Shown here: one piece after another, positions 44,581 to 55,576 of the stretch | How the letters are laid out: each line of letters opens with the position of its first letter | Position numbering within the stretch: position 1 is the first letter of the stretch | DNA from: Nitrococcus mobilis | Lineage (GTDB): Bacteria; Pseudomonadota; Gammaproteobacteria; Nitrococcales; Nitrococcaceae | Length of the DNA stretch: 57,167 nucleotides | Assembly (NCBI GenBank): GCA_024102725.1 | Contig: JAGFJL010000048.1 | Location: forward strand, 1 to 57,167 | Direction of reading: 5' to 3' | Made by a program: the position numbers and the translations under genes | The notes under the pieces: model-generated | What the model was told of the DNA's origin: nothing | Database searches by the model: none | Seen by the model: the letters and a program-made list of their open reading frames with translations, nothing else

Positions 44581-44913
44581 ATGAATATTGCTAGGCGAAT
44601 CACCCTTGCGCTATCGATGGGGCTGCTAATGGTTCCAATTACCTACGCGCAGAACGGTGGTGACTTCTCGCAGCAGAAGCTGGAAAAGTATAGCGAGGCC
44701 CAACAGAAGATCACGAACATCAGCCAGCAATACCGCGGGCGCCTGAACCAAGCACAGGACAGAGACAAGGCTATAGAGCTGCAGCAACAGGCCCAGCAGC
44801 AGATGGCGAAAGCGGTCATCTCTGCCGGCCTGACGGTGGAGGAATACAACCGGATCACGGAAGCGGTGCAAAGCGAGCCCCAGCTCCGCGAGCGTCTTCG
44901 CAAGCTTCAATAA
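44581..44913 (+). CDS. DUF4168-like exported protein
   Basis: A 110-residue protein with a signal peptide (ITLALSMGLLMVPITYAQ) and a mature helical domain rich in Gln, Arg and Glu (LEKYSEAQQKITNISQQY, LTVEEYNRITEAVQSEPQLR). This matches the DUF4168 pattern of a small periplasmic helical protein without known function. AGGAG eight bases before the ATG at 44581 sets the start. It is divergent from the sensor kinase and has a strong sigma-54 promoter, so it is likely the main output of that two-component system. Confidence 0.8.
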   Translation: MNIARRITLALSMGLLMVPITYAQNGGDFSQQKLEKYSEAQQKITNISQQYRGRLNQAQDRDKAIELQQQAQQQMAKAVISAGLTVEEYNRITEAVQSEPQLRERLRKLQ

Positions 44914-44940
44914 GTTCCCCGGATGCATCGCAGGGCCGCT

Positions 44941-44967
44941 GTAGGTCGGGAGAATAGCCCGACCTAC
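44941..44967. repeat. REP-like inverted repeat or terminator
   Basis: GTAGGTCGGG-AGAATAG-CCCGACCTAC is a perfect ten-base inverted repeat, 27 bases after the DUF4168 stop. The GTAGGTCGGG arm is a form common in intergenic palindromic repeats of proteobacteria. It may also stop transcription. Confidence 0.6.
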
Positions 44968-44979
44968 GGCGCTCGGAGC

Positions 44980-45506
44980 TCACATTAGCGTGATAACCAC
45001 CATAAGCGCGTATACGCTTCCCAGCGCAACACCCTCGAAGCCGATGCCCAGCGGTCCGCGTCGTTCGCGCCGCAGCAAGCCGCCGAGTACGATCAGGGTC
45101 ATCAACAGGCTGGTAAGGGTTACGAAAAGATCATCCCGCTGCGCCGCATGGTAGAGCGAGCCGCCGCGGTAGGCGACGTCACCCACCGCGAGATTCAATA
45201 CGTCGAAAGCATTACCGCCCAAAACGCCGCCTACGGCGAGCGTCAACGCGCCGGTTCGGACCGCTGCAACGGCAGTTACGGTCTCGGGTATGGCATTGAC
45301 GATTCCCATTAAAATGGCACCGACGAAGCTTGACCCTTGCCGGCGGCGGTTGCGGTCATGACAATTCCGGACAGCGAGATGATGCCACCAAAGAAGATCG
45401 AACCGAATACGGCCTCACCGAGCCCCGTTCGGTCGGCAAGCTCGTCGCCGGACCGCGACAGCCGAACGCCAAGCCCAATCGTGAGCGCTGCCCCGCCCAC
45501 GCTGAC
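44980..45506 (-). pseudogene. Remnant of a CaCA-family Na+/Ca2+ antiporter
   Basis: Two minus-strand pieces of one antiporter are visible. The upstream piece reads LSRSGDELADRTGLGEAVFG and GGIISLSGIVMTATAAGKG, resembling the first alpha-repeat. It ends in a stop at 45309. The next piece, shifted by frame, starts near 45309 with GIVNAIPETVTAVAAVRTGA and GGVLGGNAFDVLNLAVGD, the second alpha-repeat, and runs to 44980. The start of the protein and the helices between the repeats are missing. These exchangers need both repeats and about ten helices, so this copy cannot work. Confidence 0.75.
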
Positions 45507-45720
45507 CGATTCCGAGCGGAGACACTGTTTCCGAGCGAAGACACTGTCGGCCGGCCTGCAGCTCATTTTTCCTGGGCTACCGGCAGGATGCCGCACCCGC
45601 ACTCAATCTCATAGCGCGGGTCGCACGGTGCTGATAAAGCTCAGCGGCAACCGGGCAATTGCCAACCTCAGTCGTGTACTTGTTTGAATCCGCCCGGCCG
45701 AGCCGAACACTTGGCCACGG

Positions 45721-46791
45721 TCAGGCGGCGGTCGCAACAAGATGGTATAACGTTCCCACCACGCTTGGCCCGTAATGATCCGGTGCGAAAGTATCGGCAA
45801 GCCGCGCCTTGGCCCGCCAGCCGGTGCAGTGGCCGGGGGCGACGATGCGCGGTCGGATTCGTTGGGCGAGATCACGCACGGTTGGTTCGATGCGCGACTC
45901 CATCGCCTTGCCAGCGAGGTGATAGCCACCGAGCACCACATCGAGGGGCGTGTTCGGGAACTGTTCCTGAACGCTCAGACAGGCGTTGACGATGCCCGCA
46001 TGGGAACAGGCCGAGAGCACTGTCACTCCCCGCCCTTTAACCCAGACGGCAACGTAACGCTCGTCTATGATCAGCGGATCGGCCATGCCCTTGTCGCCTC
46101 GAAAGGTGTGATGGCCCGCGAGACCGGTCTCATAATCCGTGACGCGCGCAATGGCACCGCTGCCGAAGAAAAACCCTCCGCACAGCGTATGCGCATCGGC
46201 GTAAGTGGCAATCCGTCCGCCGCCGCTGGCGATTTCATCGAAGCGCGGCTCTTCGGGCAACAGCAGCATCGGCCCACTCGGCAAAAGCACACCGCGCTGG
46301 TCCGGCCGATCCGGATGCAGGTCCACGATTACGGGTGTATCCAAGCCGGCCGCTTCGCGGGCTCGACTGATCGCGGCAATAACCTCGGGTAAAGCGCCAC
46401 TGTGGTCGAAGTGCCAGTGAGAGAGAAAGACGCACTCGATTGCCGCGAGCTCGACATCGAGGCGCCGGGCGTTGTCCAACCAAACATCCGGATAGGGGCC
46501 GACATCGAAGAGCAGCGTACGTGTCTCGTTATCACGCCGCCCAGTGATCAAGACGGAGAGACCGTGGCAAGCGCAGCACAGTCGATCGAACACAATTTTG
46601 CCCGCTTGCCCTCGATAAGTCCGGCTCACAGGCACTCTCGCCGCATGCTGGATGATCTCGGGGATCTGAGGTACACCTTCATCGACGCTGGATAGCGTGT
46701 CGGTTTCGTTATCGACGAGGACGAGGATTTGCACCTCGTCGAGGGCGAGAATGCCGTCGCATGTCGTTTCCAAGGCGCCTTGCGTTGCCAT
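45721..46791 (-). CDS. MBL-fold metallo-hydrolase
   Basis: A 356-residue metallo-beta-lactamase-fold enzyme. The metal site is HWHFDHSG (HxHxDH form) with a further His in SACSHAGIVN and the last in APGHCTGW. The inserted middle and end resemble COG1237 proteins, which include an archaeal enzyme of methanopterin synthesis; the true substrate here is unknown. GGAGGG lies just before the ATG at 46791. It is alone on its strand, divergent from the PAP2 gene. Confidence 0.88.
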   Translation of the reverse strand: MATQGALETTCDGILALDEVQILVLVDNETDTLSSVDEGVPQIPEIIQHAARVPVSRTYRGQAGKIVFDRLCCACHGLSVLITGRRDNETRTLLFDVGPYPDVWLDNARRLDVELAAIECVFLSHWHFDHSGALPEVIAAISRAREAAGLDTPVIVDLHPDRPDQRGVLLPSGPMLLLPEEPRFDEIASGGGRIATYADAHTLCGGFFFGSGAIARVTDYETGLAGHHTFRGDKGMADPLIIDERYVAVWVKGRGVTVLSACSHAGIVNACLSVQEQFPNTPLDVVLGGYHLAGKAMESRIEPTVRDLAQRIRPRIVAPGHCTGWRAKARLADTFAPDHYGPSVVGTLYHLVATAA

Positions 46792-47033
46792 GCTGCCCTC
46801 CACTGGATGGACTCGGAATCATTGTGCCAGAAATCGATTCCGTATTAAGGCGATGAAACCAACCGCCACACCCACACACCAAATACCTCTCTGCCGCTAT
46901 CATCGCCTTACCTGGCCTAGCGAGGACAACGTTTCCAGCGGCCCGGTTGAGCTCATCAGAGGGTGGCTTGTGCCGTTCACACCCGAGAGCCCGTCAGGCT
47001 CACCGCAAATGGAACGCACGGAGGAGATAACTC

Positions 47034-47777
47034 ATGAGTAAAACCCGACGATTCGGCAACGCCGCCTTATCGTGGCTAACATGGCTTGCTCACCACGAAT
47101 TGGCTGTGCTCTTGTCCGTCATGGTCTGTGCCGGCGGGACGTGGGGGTTCATAGAACTGGCCGAGGACGTCGTCGAAGGCGATACCCATCGCATCGACGA
47201 GACCATCCTGCTGGCTCTGCGCCATCCAGCCGATCGCTCGGATCCGCTCGGACCCGCCTGGGTAGAGGAGGCAGTGCGCGATATTACGGCGCTTGGCGGC
47301 GTCCCAACGGTGACGCTGATCATCTTGGCGGCAACCGGCTATCTGCTGCTCTCGCAGCGGTTTCGTACGGCCCTGTTCATTGTGGTCGCCGTGCCGGGTG
47401 GCTTGTTGGTGAGCAGTCTGCTAAAGACGAGCTTCGAACGACCGCGTCCTGACCTGGTGCCTGCCGAAGTCAGTGTCTATACGGCCAGCTTCCCCAGCGG
47501 CCACTCGATGATGGCCGCAGCCACCTACCTCACCCTGGCGGTGCTGCTTGCTCGGATCACGCCGGAGTGGCGTTTGAAGCTCTACCTGCTGCTGGTCGCG
47601 GCGTTCGTTACGGTACTCGTGGGGGTAAGCCGCGTCTACCTCGGTGTCCACTGGCCCACTGACGTGCTGGCCGGTTGGACGGCGGGCGCGGCGTGGGCTT
47701 CGCTATGTTGGCTCGTGGCCCATCAGGTGCCGCGACGCTCATCTGCGTCTGCCGGCAAAGTTTCACGCAAACGCTAG
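47034..47777 (+). CDS. PAP2-family membrane phosphatase
   Basis: A 247-residue integral membrane protein with about six helices. The three acid phosphatase motifs are clear: KTSFERPRPD, SFPSGHSMM with the catalytic His, and SRVYLGVHWPTDVLAG with the second catalytic His and Asp. It should dephosphorylate lipid phosphates such as undecaprenyl pyrophosphate or phosphatidylglycerol phosphate at the outer face of the inner membrane. GGAGGAG precedes the ATG. It ends in TAG. Confidence 0.93.
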   Translation: MSKTRRFGNAALSWLTWLAHHELAVLLSVMVCAGGTWGFIELAEDVVEGDTHRIDETILLALRHPADRSDPLGPAWVEEAVRDITALGGVPTVTLIILAATGYLLLSQRFRTALFIVVAVPGGLLVSSLLKTSFERPRPDLVPAEVSVYTASFPSGHSMMAAATYLTLAVLLARITPEWRLKLYLLLVAAFVTVLVGVSRVYLGVHWPTDVLAGWTAGAAWASLCWLVAHQVPRRSSASAGKVSRKR

Positions 47778-48049
47778 CTCCGCCCGTGGTGGCTACCGCT
47801 GGCATAGTGCCGCCACCGCACCCTATTCGTCGGCAAGTTGCGCTATCGGGGCTTAACTGCAAACATCGCCGCAACGCACCATCCAAAGGCTAGGACACCA
47901 CTCCCGCCGCAGATCCGCTTCACTGCAACCCTATCAAAGGCTCGGCCAGCCGCGTAAAATTACCCTCGGGTAGCCGGGCCAACAGGGAGTTGACAACGGA
48001 TCATACAAAGGTAGTACACAGCCTACCTACCCTAATCTGGAGTAAGCAC

Positions 48050-48400
48050 ATGACGCAGGAGCTTTATCCCCATGCATCGGTTGAAACCGCTCAGCAACGC
48101 GCCGAATTGGCCCCCGAGATCCACCGGGCGTTTCAAGCTTTCAGCAAGCAAGTGTTCGCCGACGGCGCCCTATCCACCAAGACCAAACAATTGATCGCCG
48201 TCGCAGTTGCTCATGTTACCCAATGCCCATACTGCATTCGCGGCCATACCAAGGCGGCGCTGCGCGAGAATGCCAGCGCGGAGGAAATCATGGAAGCGAT
48301 TTGGGTAGCCTGCGAGATGCGGGCGGGCGGCGCTTATGCCCACTCCACCCTCGCCCTGGATACGGTGAACGACGTACTTGCCAAGCAGCACGACCGCTGA
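48050..48400 (+). CDS. Carboxymuconolactone decarboxylase (AhpD-like) family protein
   Basis: A 116-residue AhpD-fold protein. The redox or catalytic centre CPYCIRGHTKAAL has the CxxC and His of AhpD-like alkylhydroperoxidases. The TKQLIAVAVAHVTQC and ASAEEIMEAIWVA blocks are typical. Members reduce peroxides or act as general redox proteins; decarboxylase activity is unlikely here because of the CxxC. TGGAG before the ATG at 48050 decides the start. It converges with purA. Confidence 0.9.
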   Translation: MTQELYPHASVETAQQRAELAPEIHRAFQAFSKQVFADGALSTKTKQLIAVAVAHVTQCPYCIRGHTKAALRENASAEEIMEAIWVACEMRAGGAYAHSTLALDTVNDVLAKQHDR

Positions 48401-48472
48401 GCGGAGTCGAGGCGCCAACCGGCTGGCATAGCCAGCGGGCTGCTGACACACGCAGCAGTGTCGGCCAGCGCG

Positions 48473-50068
<1,596 letters not shown>

Positions 50069-51268
50069 TCAGGCCGGTTTCACCTGCCAACAGCCACCCA
50101 TATTGACCAGCTTGCGGTCGCAACCCAGCTCGTGCAGCTCAGCCTCGTGCCCTGGCAGCAACCAGATCACCCGCTCGCCCGCCTGGCGAAGCTTGTTCAC
50201 CTCCGCCAGCAGCGCCGCATCGTCATCGCAGGGTGCGGCAACGCCAAGCACCGGCGGTTGCTGAGCGCGATCGCTAAGCGCGAACAGGGTCTTGAGATCG
50301 GCGCTGAACCCTGTTGCGGGCCGGGAACGCCCGAACACACGGCCGATGTGATTATAGCGGCCGCCGCGCGCCACCTCGTGGCTGTGCCCCGCAACGAACG
50401 CGGCAAACACGACCCCCGTGTGGTATTGATAGCCACGCAGCTCACCCAGATCAAAATGCAACGGCACGTCGGGCAGCCAGTGTTGCAGGGCGTTGGCAAT
50501 GCTGCGAAGCTCACGCAGCGCCTGCTGTACACAATCCTGCGCGGGCATCAGGTCGGCATTTGCCCGCTCCAGAACCTCGAGGCCACCGCTGAGCTCCGGC
50601 AACGCTGCGAGCATACCGCACAGCGGCTCCGCCACATCGAACTCGGTGAGAACGGCTTCGATCTCCGCTCCGGCCTTGCGCTGTAAGGCATCCCACAGGC
50701 GCATCTCGGCGCCTGGATCCAGCCCCGCCTGGGAGGTGAGGCCGCGAAAAATACCCACGTGCCCGAGGTCCAAATGGGGTCGCACGACGCCGGCAATTCG
50801 CAGTGTCTCCAACATCAAGGCGATGATCTCGGCGTCACTTTCGAACCCGGCATGACCGTACAGCTCGGCGCCGATTTGCAGCGGATTGCGAGAACTCCCC
50901 GGCCCCTCCGGCCGTGTCTGCAGTACCGTGCCCAGATAGCACAAACGCACCGGGCAATCGCGCCGCAACTGATGGGCATCGATGCGGGCGGCCTGCGGGG
51001 TGATGTCAGCCCGCACACCCATCATCCGCCCGGTCAGCTGATCGGTGAGCTTAAAGGTCTGGAGATCGAGATCGTGCGCGACGCCCGTGAGCAATGCCTC
51101 CAAATATTCGATCGTCGGCGGCATCACCAAATCGTAACCCCAGCGATAATAGCAATCGAGCAACTCCCGGCGCAGGCGCTCCAGGGCGAAGGCCTGGGGG
51201 GGGAGAATCTCGTCCACCCCATCGGGCAACAGCCAACGGTTGACCTTGGCGAAATCATGCTCGGTCAC
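50069..51268 (-). CDS. hisZ: ATP phosphoribosyltransferase regulatory subunit
   Basis: A 399-residue HisRS-like protein without tRNA-charging function. It begins WLLPDGVDEILPPQAFALERLRRELLDCYY and shows MMGVRADITPQAARID and YGHAGFESDAEIIAL. It also has the class II fold strand FDLGELRGYQYHTGVVFAAF and ARGGRYNHIG. HisZ is needed only where HisG is of the short form, so such a HisG is expected elsewhere in the genome. The hflC-DUF2065-hisZ-purA order is conserved in many proteobacteria. Confidence 0.95.
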   Translation of the reverse strand: MTEHDFAKVNRWLLPDGVDEILPPQAFALERLRRELLDCYYRWGYDLVMPPTIEYLEALLTGVAHDLDLQTFKLTDQLTGRMMGVRADITPQAARIDAHQLRRDCPVRLCYLGTVLQTRPEGPGSSRNPLQIGAELYGHAGFESDAEIIALMLETLRIAGVVRPHLDLGHVGIFRGLTSQAGLDPGAEMRLWDALQRKAGAEIEAVLTEFDVAEPLCGMLAALPELSGGLEVLERANADLMPAQDCVQQALRELRSIANALQHWLPDVPLHFDLGELRGYQYHTGVVFAAFVAGHSHEVARGGRYNHIGRVFGRSRPATGFSADLKTLFALSDRAQQPPVLGVAAPCDDDAALLAEVNKLRQAGERVIWLLPGHEAELHELGCDRKLVNMGGCWQVKPA

Positions 51269-51292
51269 GGCGGAACAGCTCCACAGGCCAGC

Positions 51293-51481
51293 TCAATGGC
51301 GCACCAGATACAACAGGATCACGCCGGCCAACATGATCGCCAAGCCGGTGATCCGCAGCGTTCGATTATTCTGCTGGACCACTTGAAACATCATACGCCG
51401 CAACAGATTGGGGCTGAGAAAAGGGAGAATCCCCTCGATGACCAGCACCAGTGCAACCGCAGTGATCAGCTCCTGCCCCAT
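51293..51481 (-). CDS. DUF2065 small membrane protein
   Basis: A 62-residue protein with two hydrophobic helices (ITAVALVLVIEGILPFL and ITGLAIMLAGVILLYLVRH), the pattern of DUF2065/YjeT. It is always found between hflC and hisZ or purA in many gamma- and betaproteobacteria. Its function is not known. Confidence 0.9.
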   Translation of the reverse strand: MGQELITAVALVLVIEGILPFLSPNLLRRMMFQVVQQNNRTLRITGLAIMLAGVILLYLVRH

Positions 51482-51530
51482 TTGTCTTTTTATCCAGCCC
51501 TATACCATCTATACGCAGGCAATGAACCAA

Positions 51531-52412
51531 TTACGGCTTTTTCTCGCCCAACTCACTCAAATCGAAGTATCGGAAAAACTCGGCATTCGGCGACAAGACA
51601 AACAGATCGTCCTTACGATCAAAGGCCTTAGCGTACGCGCCCAGGCTTCGATAGAACGAATAGAAATCCGGATGGCGGCTGTAGGCCTGAGCGTAAATCT
51701 CCGCCGCCTTGGCATCACCTTCGCCGCGAATCTTCTTTGCATCACGGTGGGCATCGGCCAGGATGATATGCCGACGCCGATCCGCCTCCGCCCGTATGCG
51801 CTCGGCGGCCTCCTTGCCTTCGGCCCGATACTGACGCGCCGCCCGTTCCCGCTCGGCGCTCATGCGTTGATATACCGAGTCGCTGACATCTTCCGGCAGA
51901 TCGACTCGTTTGATACGCACATCCACCACCTCTACACCAAGCGACTCGGCCGCTTGATCGGTCTCGCGCTGCAAGATCTTCATAAGCCGAGCGCGATCAC
52001 CGGAGACGACCTCGTTAATGGTGCGCTTGCCGAATTCGCTGCGCAGGCCGTTCCTCAGAATCTCCGATAACCGCAGATTAGTGCGCTCCGATTGCCCCCC
52101 TACCGTAGTGTAGTACGCACCGACATCTTCGACCCGCCACTTCACGAACGAATCGACGATCACGTTCTTTTTCTCCACTGTCATGAAGCGCTGCGGCTCC
52201 TCGTCCAGCGTCTGGACGCGGGCATCGAACTTCTTGACGTTGTTGACAAATGGCCACTGAAAATGCAACCCAGGGGCGATAGTGGTGTCGATGATCTCGC
52301 CCAGACGGAATTTGACCGCCTTTTGCGCCTGACCGACGGTATAAGTACCGGTGTACAAAAGCACCAGCGCGAGCAGGGCCACGAACACGATACCAGACAT
52401 GAGCTTCTGCAT
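51531..52412 (-). CDS. hflC: Modulator of FtsH protease HflC
   Basis: A 293-residue SPFH-domain protein anchored by one N-terminal helix (MSGIVFVALLALVLLYTGTYTV). The SPFH part includes RLGEIIDTTIAPGLHFQWPFVNNVKKFDAR. The later coiled region (RERAARQYRAEGKEAAERIRAEADRRR) leads to the FYRSLGAYAKAF end. HflK and HflC form a large periplasmic cage around FtsH and limit its protease action. It overlaps the hflK stop by one base. Confidence 0.96.
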   Translation of the reverse strand: MQKLMSGIVFVALLALVLLYTGTYTVGQAQKAVKFRLGEIIDTTIAPGLHFQWPFVNNVKKFDARVQTLDEEPQRFMTVEKKNVIVDSFVKWRVEDVGAYYTTVGGQSERTNLRLSEILRNGLRSEFGKRTINEVVSGDRARLMKILQRETDQAAESLGVEVVDVRIKRVDLPEDVSDSVYQRMSAERERAARQYRAEGKEAAERIRAEADRRRHIILADAHRDAKKIRGEGDAKAAEIYAQAYSRHPDFYSFYRSLGAYAKAFDRKDDLFVLSPNAEFFRYFDLSELGEKKP

Positions 52413-53653
52413 CAGCGGACCTCTCTCGAACGCGACCGGCTGCTGCCCTGGCGGCTGGCAGCCGTCTCCTCGTTATCTTTGACGGCGGACGGTTCCGCAG
52501 GAGCGGCTTTCACCTGCGGTGGACGCGTTTCAATCTCGCTCTGCCGGCTGCGGGCACGCTCCAGCATGCGATCCAACGGCAGGTACATAAAAGGTTGGCC
52601 ACCGTTCGCACCGCCCACCACCACCTTGCCGACCCTGGAGAACACCTCTTCCATGGTCTCAAGGTAGAGCCGCTCGCGCGTGATCTCCGGCGCCTTGGCG
52701 TAAGCGCTGGCGATCTGGCTGAACCGGCTGGCGTCACCCTCGGCCCGCGCAATCATCTCGGCCCGGTAGCCGGTTGCTTGTTCACTGATTCGCGCCGCCT
52801 CGCCCTGGGCCCTGGGGAGGATGGCATTACGATAGCTTTGCGCCTGATTGATCAGGCGCTGCTCATCCTCGCGCGCTTTGTTGACATCGGAGAAAGCGCT
52901 TTGGACCTGATCGGGCGGCCGGATATCCTGGATGGCCACAGTCACCACCTGCAGACCGAGTTCGTAACGCTCGACGATGCGCTCGATCATCGACTTCGTC
53001 TCAGCGGCCACCTGCGCCCGCCCGCGGGTCAGGACAAAATCCATATCGTTCTTGCCGATCACCTCGCGCAAGGCACTTTCGGTGACGTCCTTCAGCGTCT
53101 GATCCGCATCGCTGAAGTTGAAAACGTATTTGGCCGGATCGGAGACATGATACTGAACGGCGAGCTGCACGTTGACAATATTCTCGTCCTCAGTAAGCAT
53201 CAGCGCCTCACCGAGTACCGGCCGAACGCGCCCCGGGCCGATGACATCATAGCCGATCGTAAGCCGGCGCCGCTGCTCCGCATTGACTCGAGCCACCTGC
53301 TCGATGGGGTAGGGCAGATGCCAGTGAGGCCCCGGCAAAGTGGTGGCCGTATATTTCCCGAAGCGGGTCACCAAGCCCCGCCAGCCCTGGTCAACGATGT
53401 AGAAACCGGAGAGCAGCCAAATAATCGCCCCGAGCGCCAAAACGACGGCGATGCCGACAACCCCGCCCCCCCTGCGGCGGGGCTCACCACCACCATCATC
53501 ACCACCGCCGCCGCGGTTATCGCTGCGGCGGAATAACTGCTTGAAGCGTTCCTTGAGCTTGCGGACGAGTTCGTCGAGGTCGGGCGGCCCTTGATCGTCG
53601 CGGCGCCCCCCCCATGGATCTCGGTTTCCGCTCCCCGGATCGTTCCAGCTCAT
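52412..53653 (-). CDS. hflK: Modulator of FtsH protease HflK
   Basis: A 413-residue partner of HflC. It has the usual Gly/Asp-rich start MSWNDPGSGNRDPWGG. A Gly/Arg-rich stretch comes next, then one membrane helix (VGIAVVLALGAIIWLLSGFYIV). The SPFH domain begins DQGWRGLVTRFGKYTATTLPG. A coiled-coil (INQAQSYRNAILPRAQGEAARI) follows. The C-terminal ~45 residues are charged and disordered. The start at 53653 gives the family N-terminus; a longer frame adds a tail without homology. Confidence 0.96.
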   Translation of the reverse strand: MSWNDPGSGNRDPWGGRRDDQGPPDLDELVRKLKERFKQLFRRSDNRGGGGDDGGGEPRRRGGGVVGIAVVLALGAIIWLLSGFYIVDQGWRGLVTRFGKYTATTLPGPHWHLPYPIEQVARVNAEQRRRLTIGYDVIGPGRVRPVLGEALMLTEDENIVNVQLAVQYHVSDPAKYVFNFSDADQTLKDVTESALREVIGKNDMDFVLTRGRAQVAAETKSMIERIVERYELGLQVVTVAIQDIRPPDQVQSAFSDVNKAREDEQRLINQAQSYRNAILPRAQGEAARISEQATGYRAEMIARAEGDASRFSQIASAYAKAPEITRERLYLETMEEVFSRVGKVVVGGANGGQPFMYLPLDRMLERARSRQSEIETRPPQVKAAPAEPSAVKDNEETAASRQGSSRSRSREVR

Positions 53654-53868
53654 GTACCACTCCGTAGTTGTTTTGTACGCACCCGACCCGGCGGGCTGAC
53701 ATCTTCTAGCTTGACTCGCAGGCGGCAAGCAGCCGGTCTCAATGGAGACCGAGCTGCCCTTTATCACATCAAGAGAGATTGAGGCTTATTGCCGAGGCAA
53801 TCAGCACCTCGGATACCGGGACAAGCCGCCCATATTAAAGAGCCCGGCGCTGTCGTCGCAATATACGG

Positions 53869-55182
53869 TCAATGATCCGACGGCCATAGCTCGACGCTGA
53901 ACCCTTCCTGTCGACGCAACCGGGCCCATTCCCGTTGCGGCAGATCCACCTCCAGCTCACAGACTCCCTGCTCACTGATATGCTCGCAGCGCACCTCGCC
54001 AAGCGCATAGAGCCGGGCGCGCAACCGACCCTCGGCGGGCGAGAGCCGGACCCGGCCATGCACTCGCGCGCGGCCAATGCGTTCTGCGATCGCCGCTCTC
54101 AGCAACTCCATGCCCTCGCCAGTCTGAGCCGAAACCCAGACAGCTGCGGTTTGACCGGTTCCGTCGCGCTCGAGTCGAGCCGAACCGCCGCTCAGATCGA
54201 CCTTGTTGAAAACCAGAAGAGCGGGAATGTCGCCGGCGCCGAGATCCGCCAAGACCCGCTCCACCTCCCAGCGCCGCTGTTCGCGCAGAGGATCGGCGAT
54301 ATCGATCACGTGCAGCAGCAAATCCGCCTGGACCACTTCCTCCAACGTGGAGCGGAAAGCGGCAATCAGCTGATGTGGGAGCTCACGGATAAAGCCGACC
54401 GTATCGGCGATGATGGCCTGCTCCGAGCCCGGCAGCTCGATTCGGCGCAGTGTCGTATCCAATGTCGCAAACAACAAGTCCGCCGTATAGACGTGTGATA
54501 CGGTCAACCGGTTGAACAGGGTGGATTTTCCGGTATTGGTATAGCCCACCACGGAGACCGTCACAAACTCGCGCTTGCGCCGCGCCTGACGGCCCTGCTC
54601 ACGCTGGCGACGCACCTTCGCAAGCCGCTTTTCGAGCTGCTTGATACGCTGACCGAGTAGGCGCCGATCCAATTCGAGCTGGGTCTCTCCGGGCCCCCGC
54701 AAGCCGATACCACCTTTCTGGCGTTCCAGATGGCTCCATCCCCTGACCAAGCGGCTTGCGATATGACGCAGCTGGGCCAACTCCACTTGGAGCTTGCCTT
54801 CGTGAGAGTGCGCACGCAAAGCAAAAATATCCAGGATCAAACCGGTACGATCCAATACCCGAGCGCCGAGCGCCTGTTCCAGATTGCGCTCCTGGACCGG
54901 CGAGAGCCCGTGGTTGACCAAAACCAGATTGGCCCCCGTCTCGTAAATCCGCGTGGTGAGCTCGTCCACTTTACCCTTGCCGATAAAGTAGCGCGGATCA
55001 GGGGCCGTGCGACGGTTGACAAGCTTATCCACCACCACAGCACCGGCGGTTTCCGCCAGTGCAGCCAACTCCACAAAAGCTTCGTCGCTGTCGACGACAC
55101 CGCTGTCGAGCTGAACCAGGATCGCTCGCCCCCCCCCCTCCGGACGGGCAAAGAGCCGAGCCGGCGCCGCATCCATCCCCAT
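53869..55182 (-). CDS. hflX: Ribosome-associated GTPase HflX
   Basis: A 437-residue GTPase that splits or rescues stalled ribosomes. The N-terminal domain has FIGKGKVDEL and GLSPVQERNLEQAL. A coiled helix pair (GERQKGG-type and RRLLGQRIKQLEKRLAKVRRQ) leads to the G domain: VGYTNTGKSTLFNRL (G1), ADTVGFIRELPH (G3), FNKVDL (G4), VSAQTGEGM (G5). The start is set at 55182, just after hfq; ATG codons at 55176 and 55224 are alternatives. It lies between hfq and hflK as in E. coli. Confidence 0.95.
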   Translation of the reverse strand: MGMDAAPARLFARPEGGGRAILVQLDSGVVDSDEAFVELAALAETAGAVVVDKLVNRRTAPDPRYFIGKGKVDELTTRIYETGANLVLVNHGLSPVQERNLEQALGARVLDRTGLILDIFALRAHSHEGKLQVELAQLRHIASRLVRGWSHLERQKGGIGLRGPGETQLELDRRLLGQRIKQLEKRLAKVRRQREQGRQARRKREFVTVSVVGYTNTGKSTLFNRLTVSHVYTADLLFATLDTTLRRIELPGSEQAIIADTVGFIRELPHQLIAAFRSTLEEVVQADLLLHVIDIADPLREQRRWEVERVLADLGAGDIPALLVFNKVDLSGGSARLERDGTGQTAAVWVSAQTGEGMELLRAAIAERIGRARVHGRVRLSPAEGRLRARLYALGEVRCEHISEQGVCELEVDLPQREWARLRRQEGFSVELWPSDH

Positions 55183-55186
55183 CAGC

Positions 55187-55444
55187 TCAGTATTTGTTGC
55201 CGATATCGTTGCTAGCGCGCTCATCCGTTTGGTGGGGCCTGATGTTACGCACCGGCACGATGGTGGAGATGGCATGCTTGTAGACCATCTGACTGACGCT
55301 GTTACGCAACAGAAGCACAAATTGATCAAACGACTCGATCTGGCCCTGCAATTTGATGCCGTTCACCAAATAAATAGAGACTGGTACCTTTTCCTTGCGA
55401 AGGGCGTTGAGAAACGGCTCCTGAAGTGATTGCCCCTTGGCCAT
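55187..55444 (-). CDS. hfq: RNA chaperone Hfq
   Basis: An 85-residue Sm-like protein that helps small RNAs pair with mRNA. The sequence starts [20 protein letters not shown]. It continues with Sm1 ([21 protein letters not shown]) and Sm2 with [11 protein letters not shown], the Lys-His of the proximal U-binding site. The short tail ([17 protein letters not shown]) is less extended than in E. coli. A CACGAGGAGTCACTGGA ribosome region lies upstream. It sits between miaA and hflX, the standard order. Confidence 0.98.
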   Translation of the reverse strand: MAKGQSLQEPFLNALRKEKVPVSIYLVNGIKLQGQIESFDQFVLLLRNSVSQMVYKHAISTIVPVRNIRPHQTDERASNDIGNKY

Positions 55445-55576
55445 TCCAGTGACTCCTCGTGCACTTGGCAGCTTGTTGTTATCCGGGCCCATCGCAGCAT
55501 GCCCGCCATCGCATCCTTGCCTGGACACCGTCGTATCCGAACTTTTATGAGTTAGCATAGCAGTATTGACTTGATT

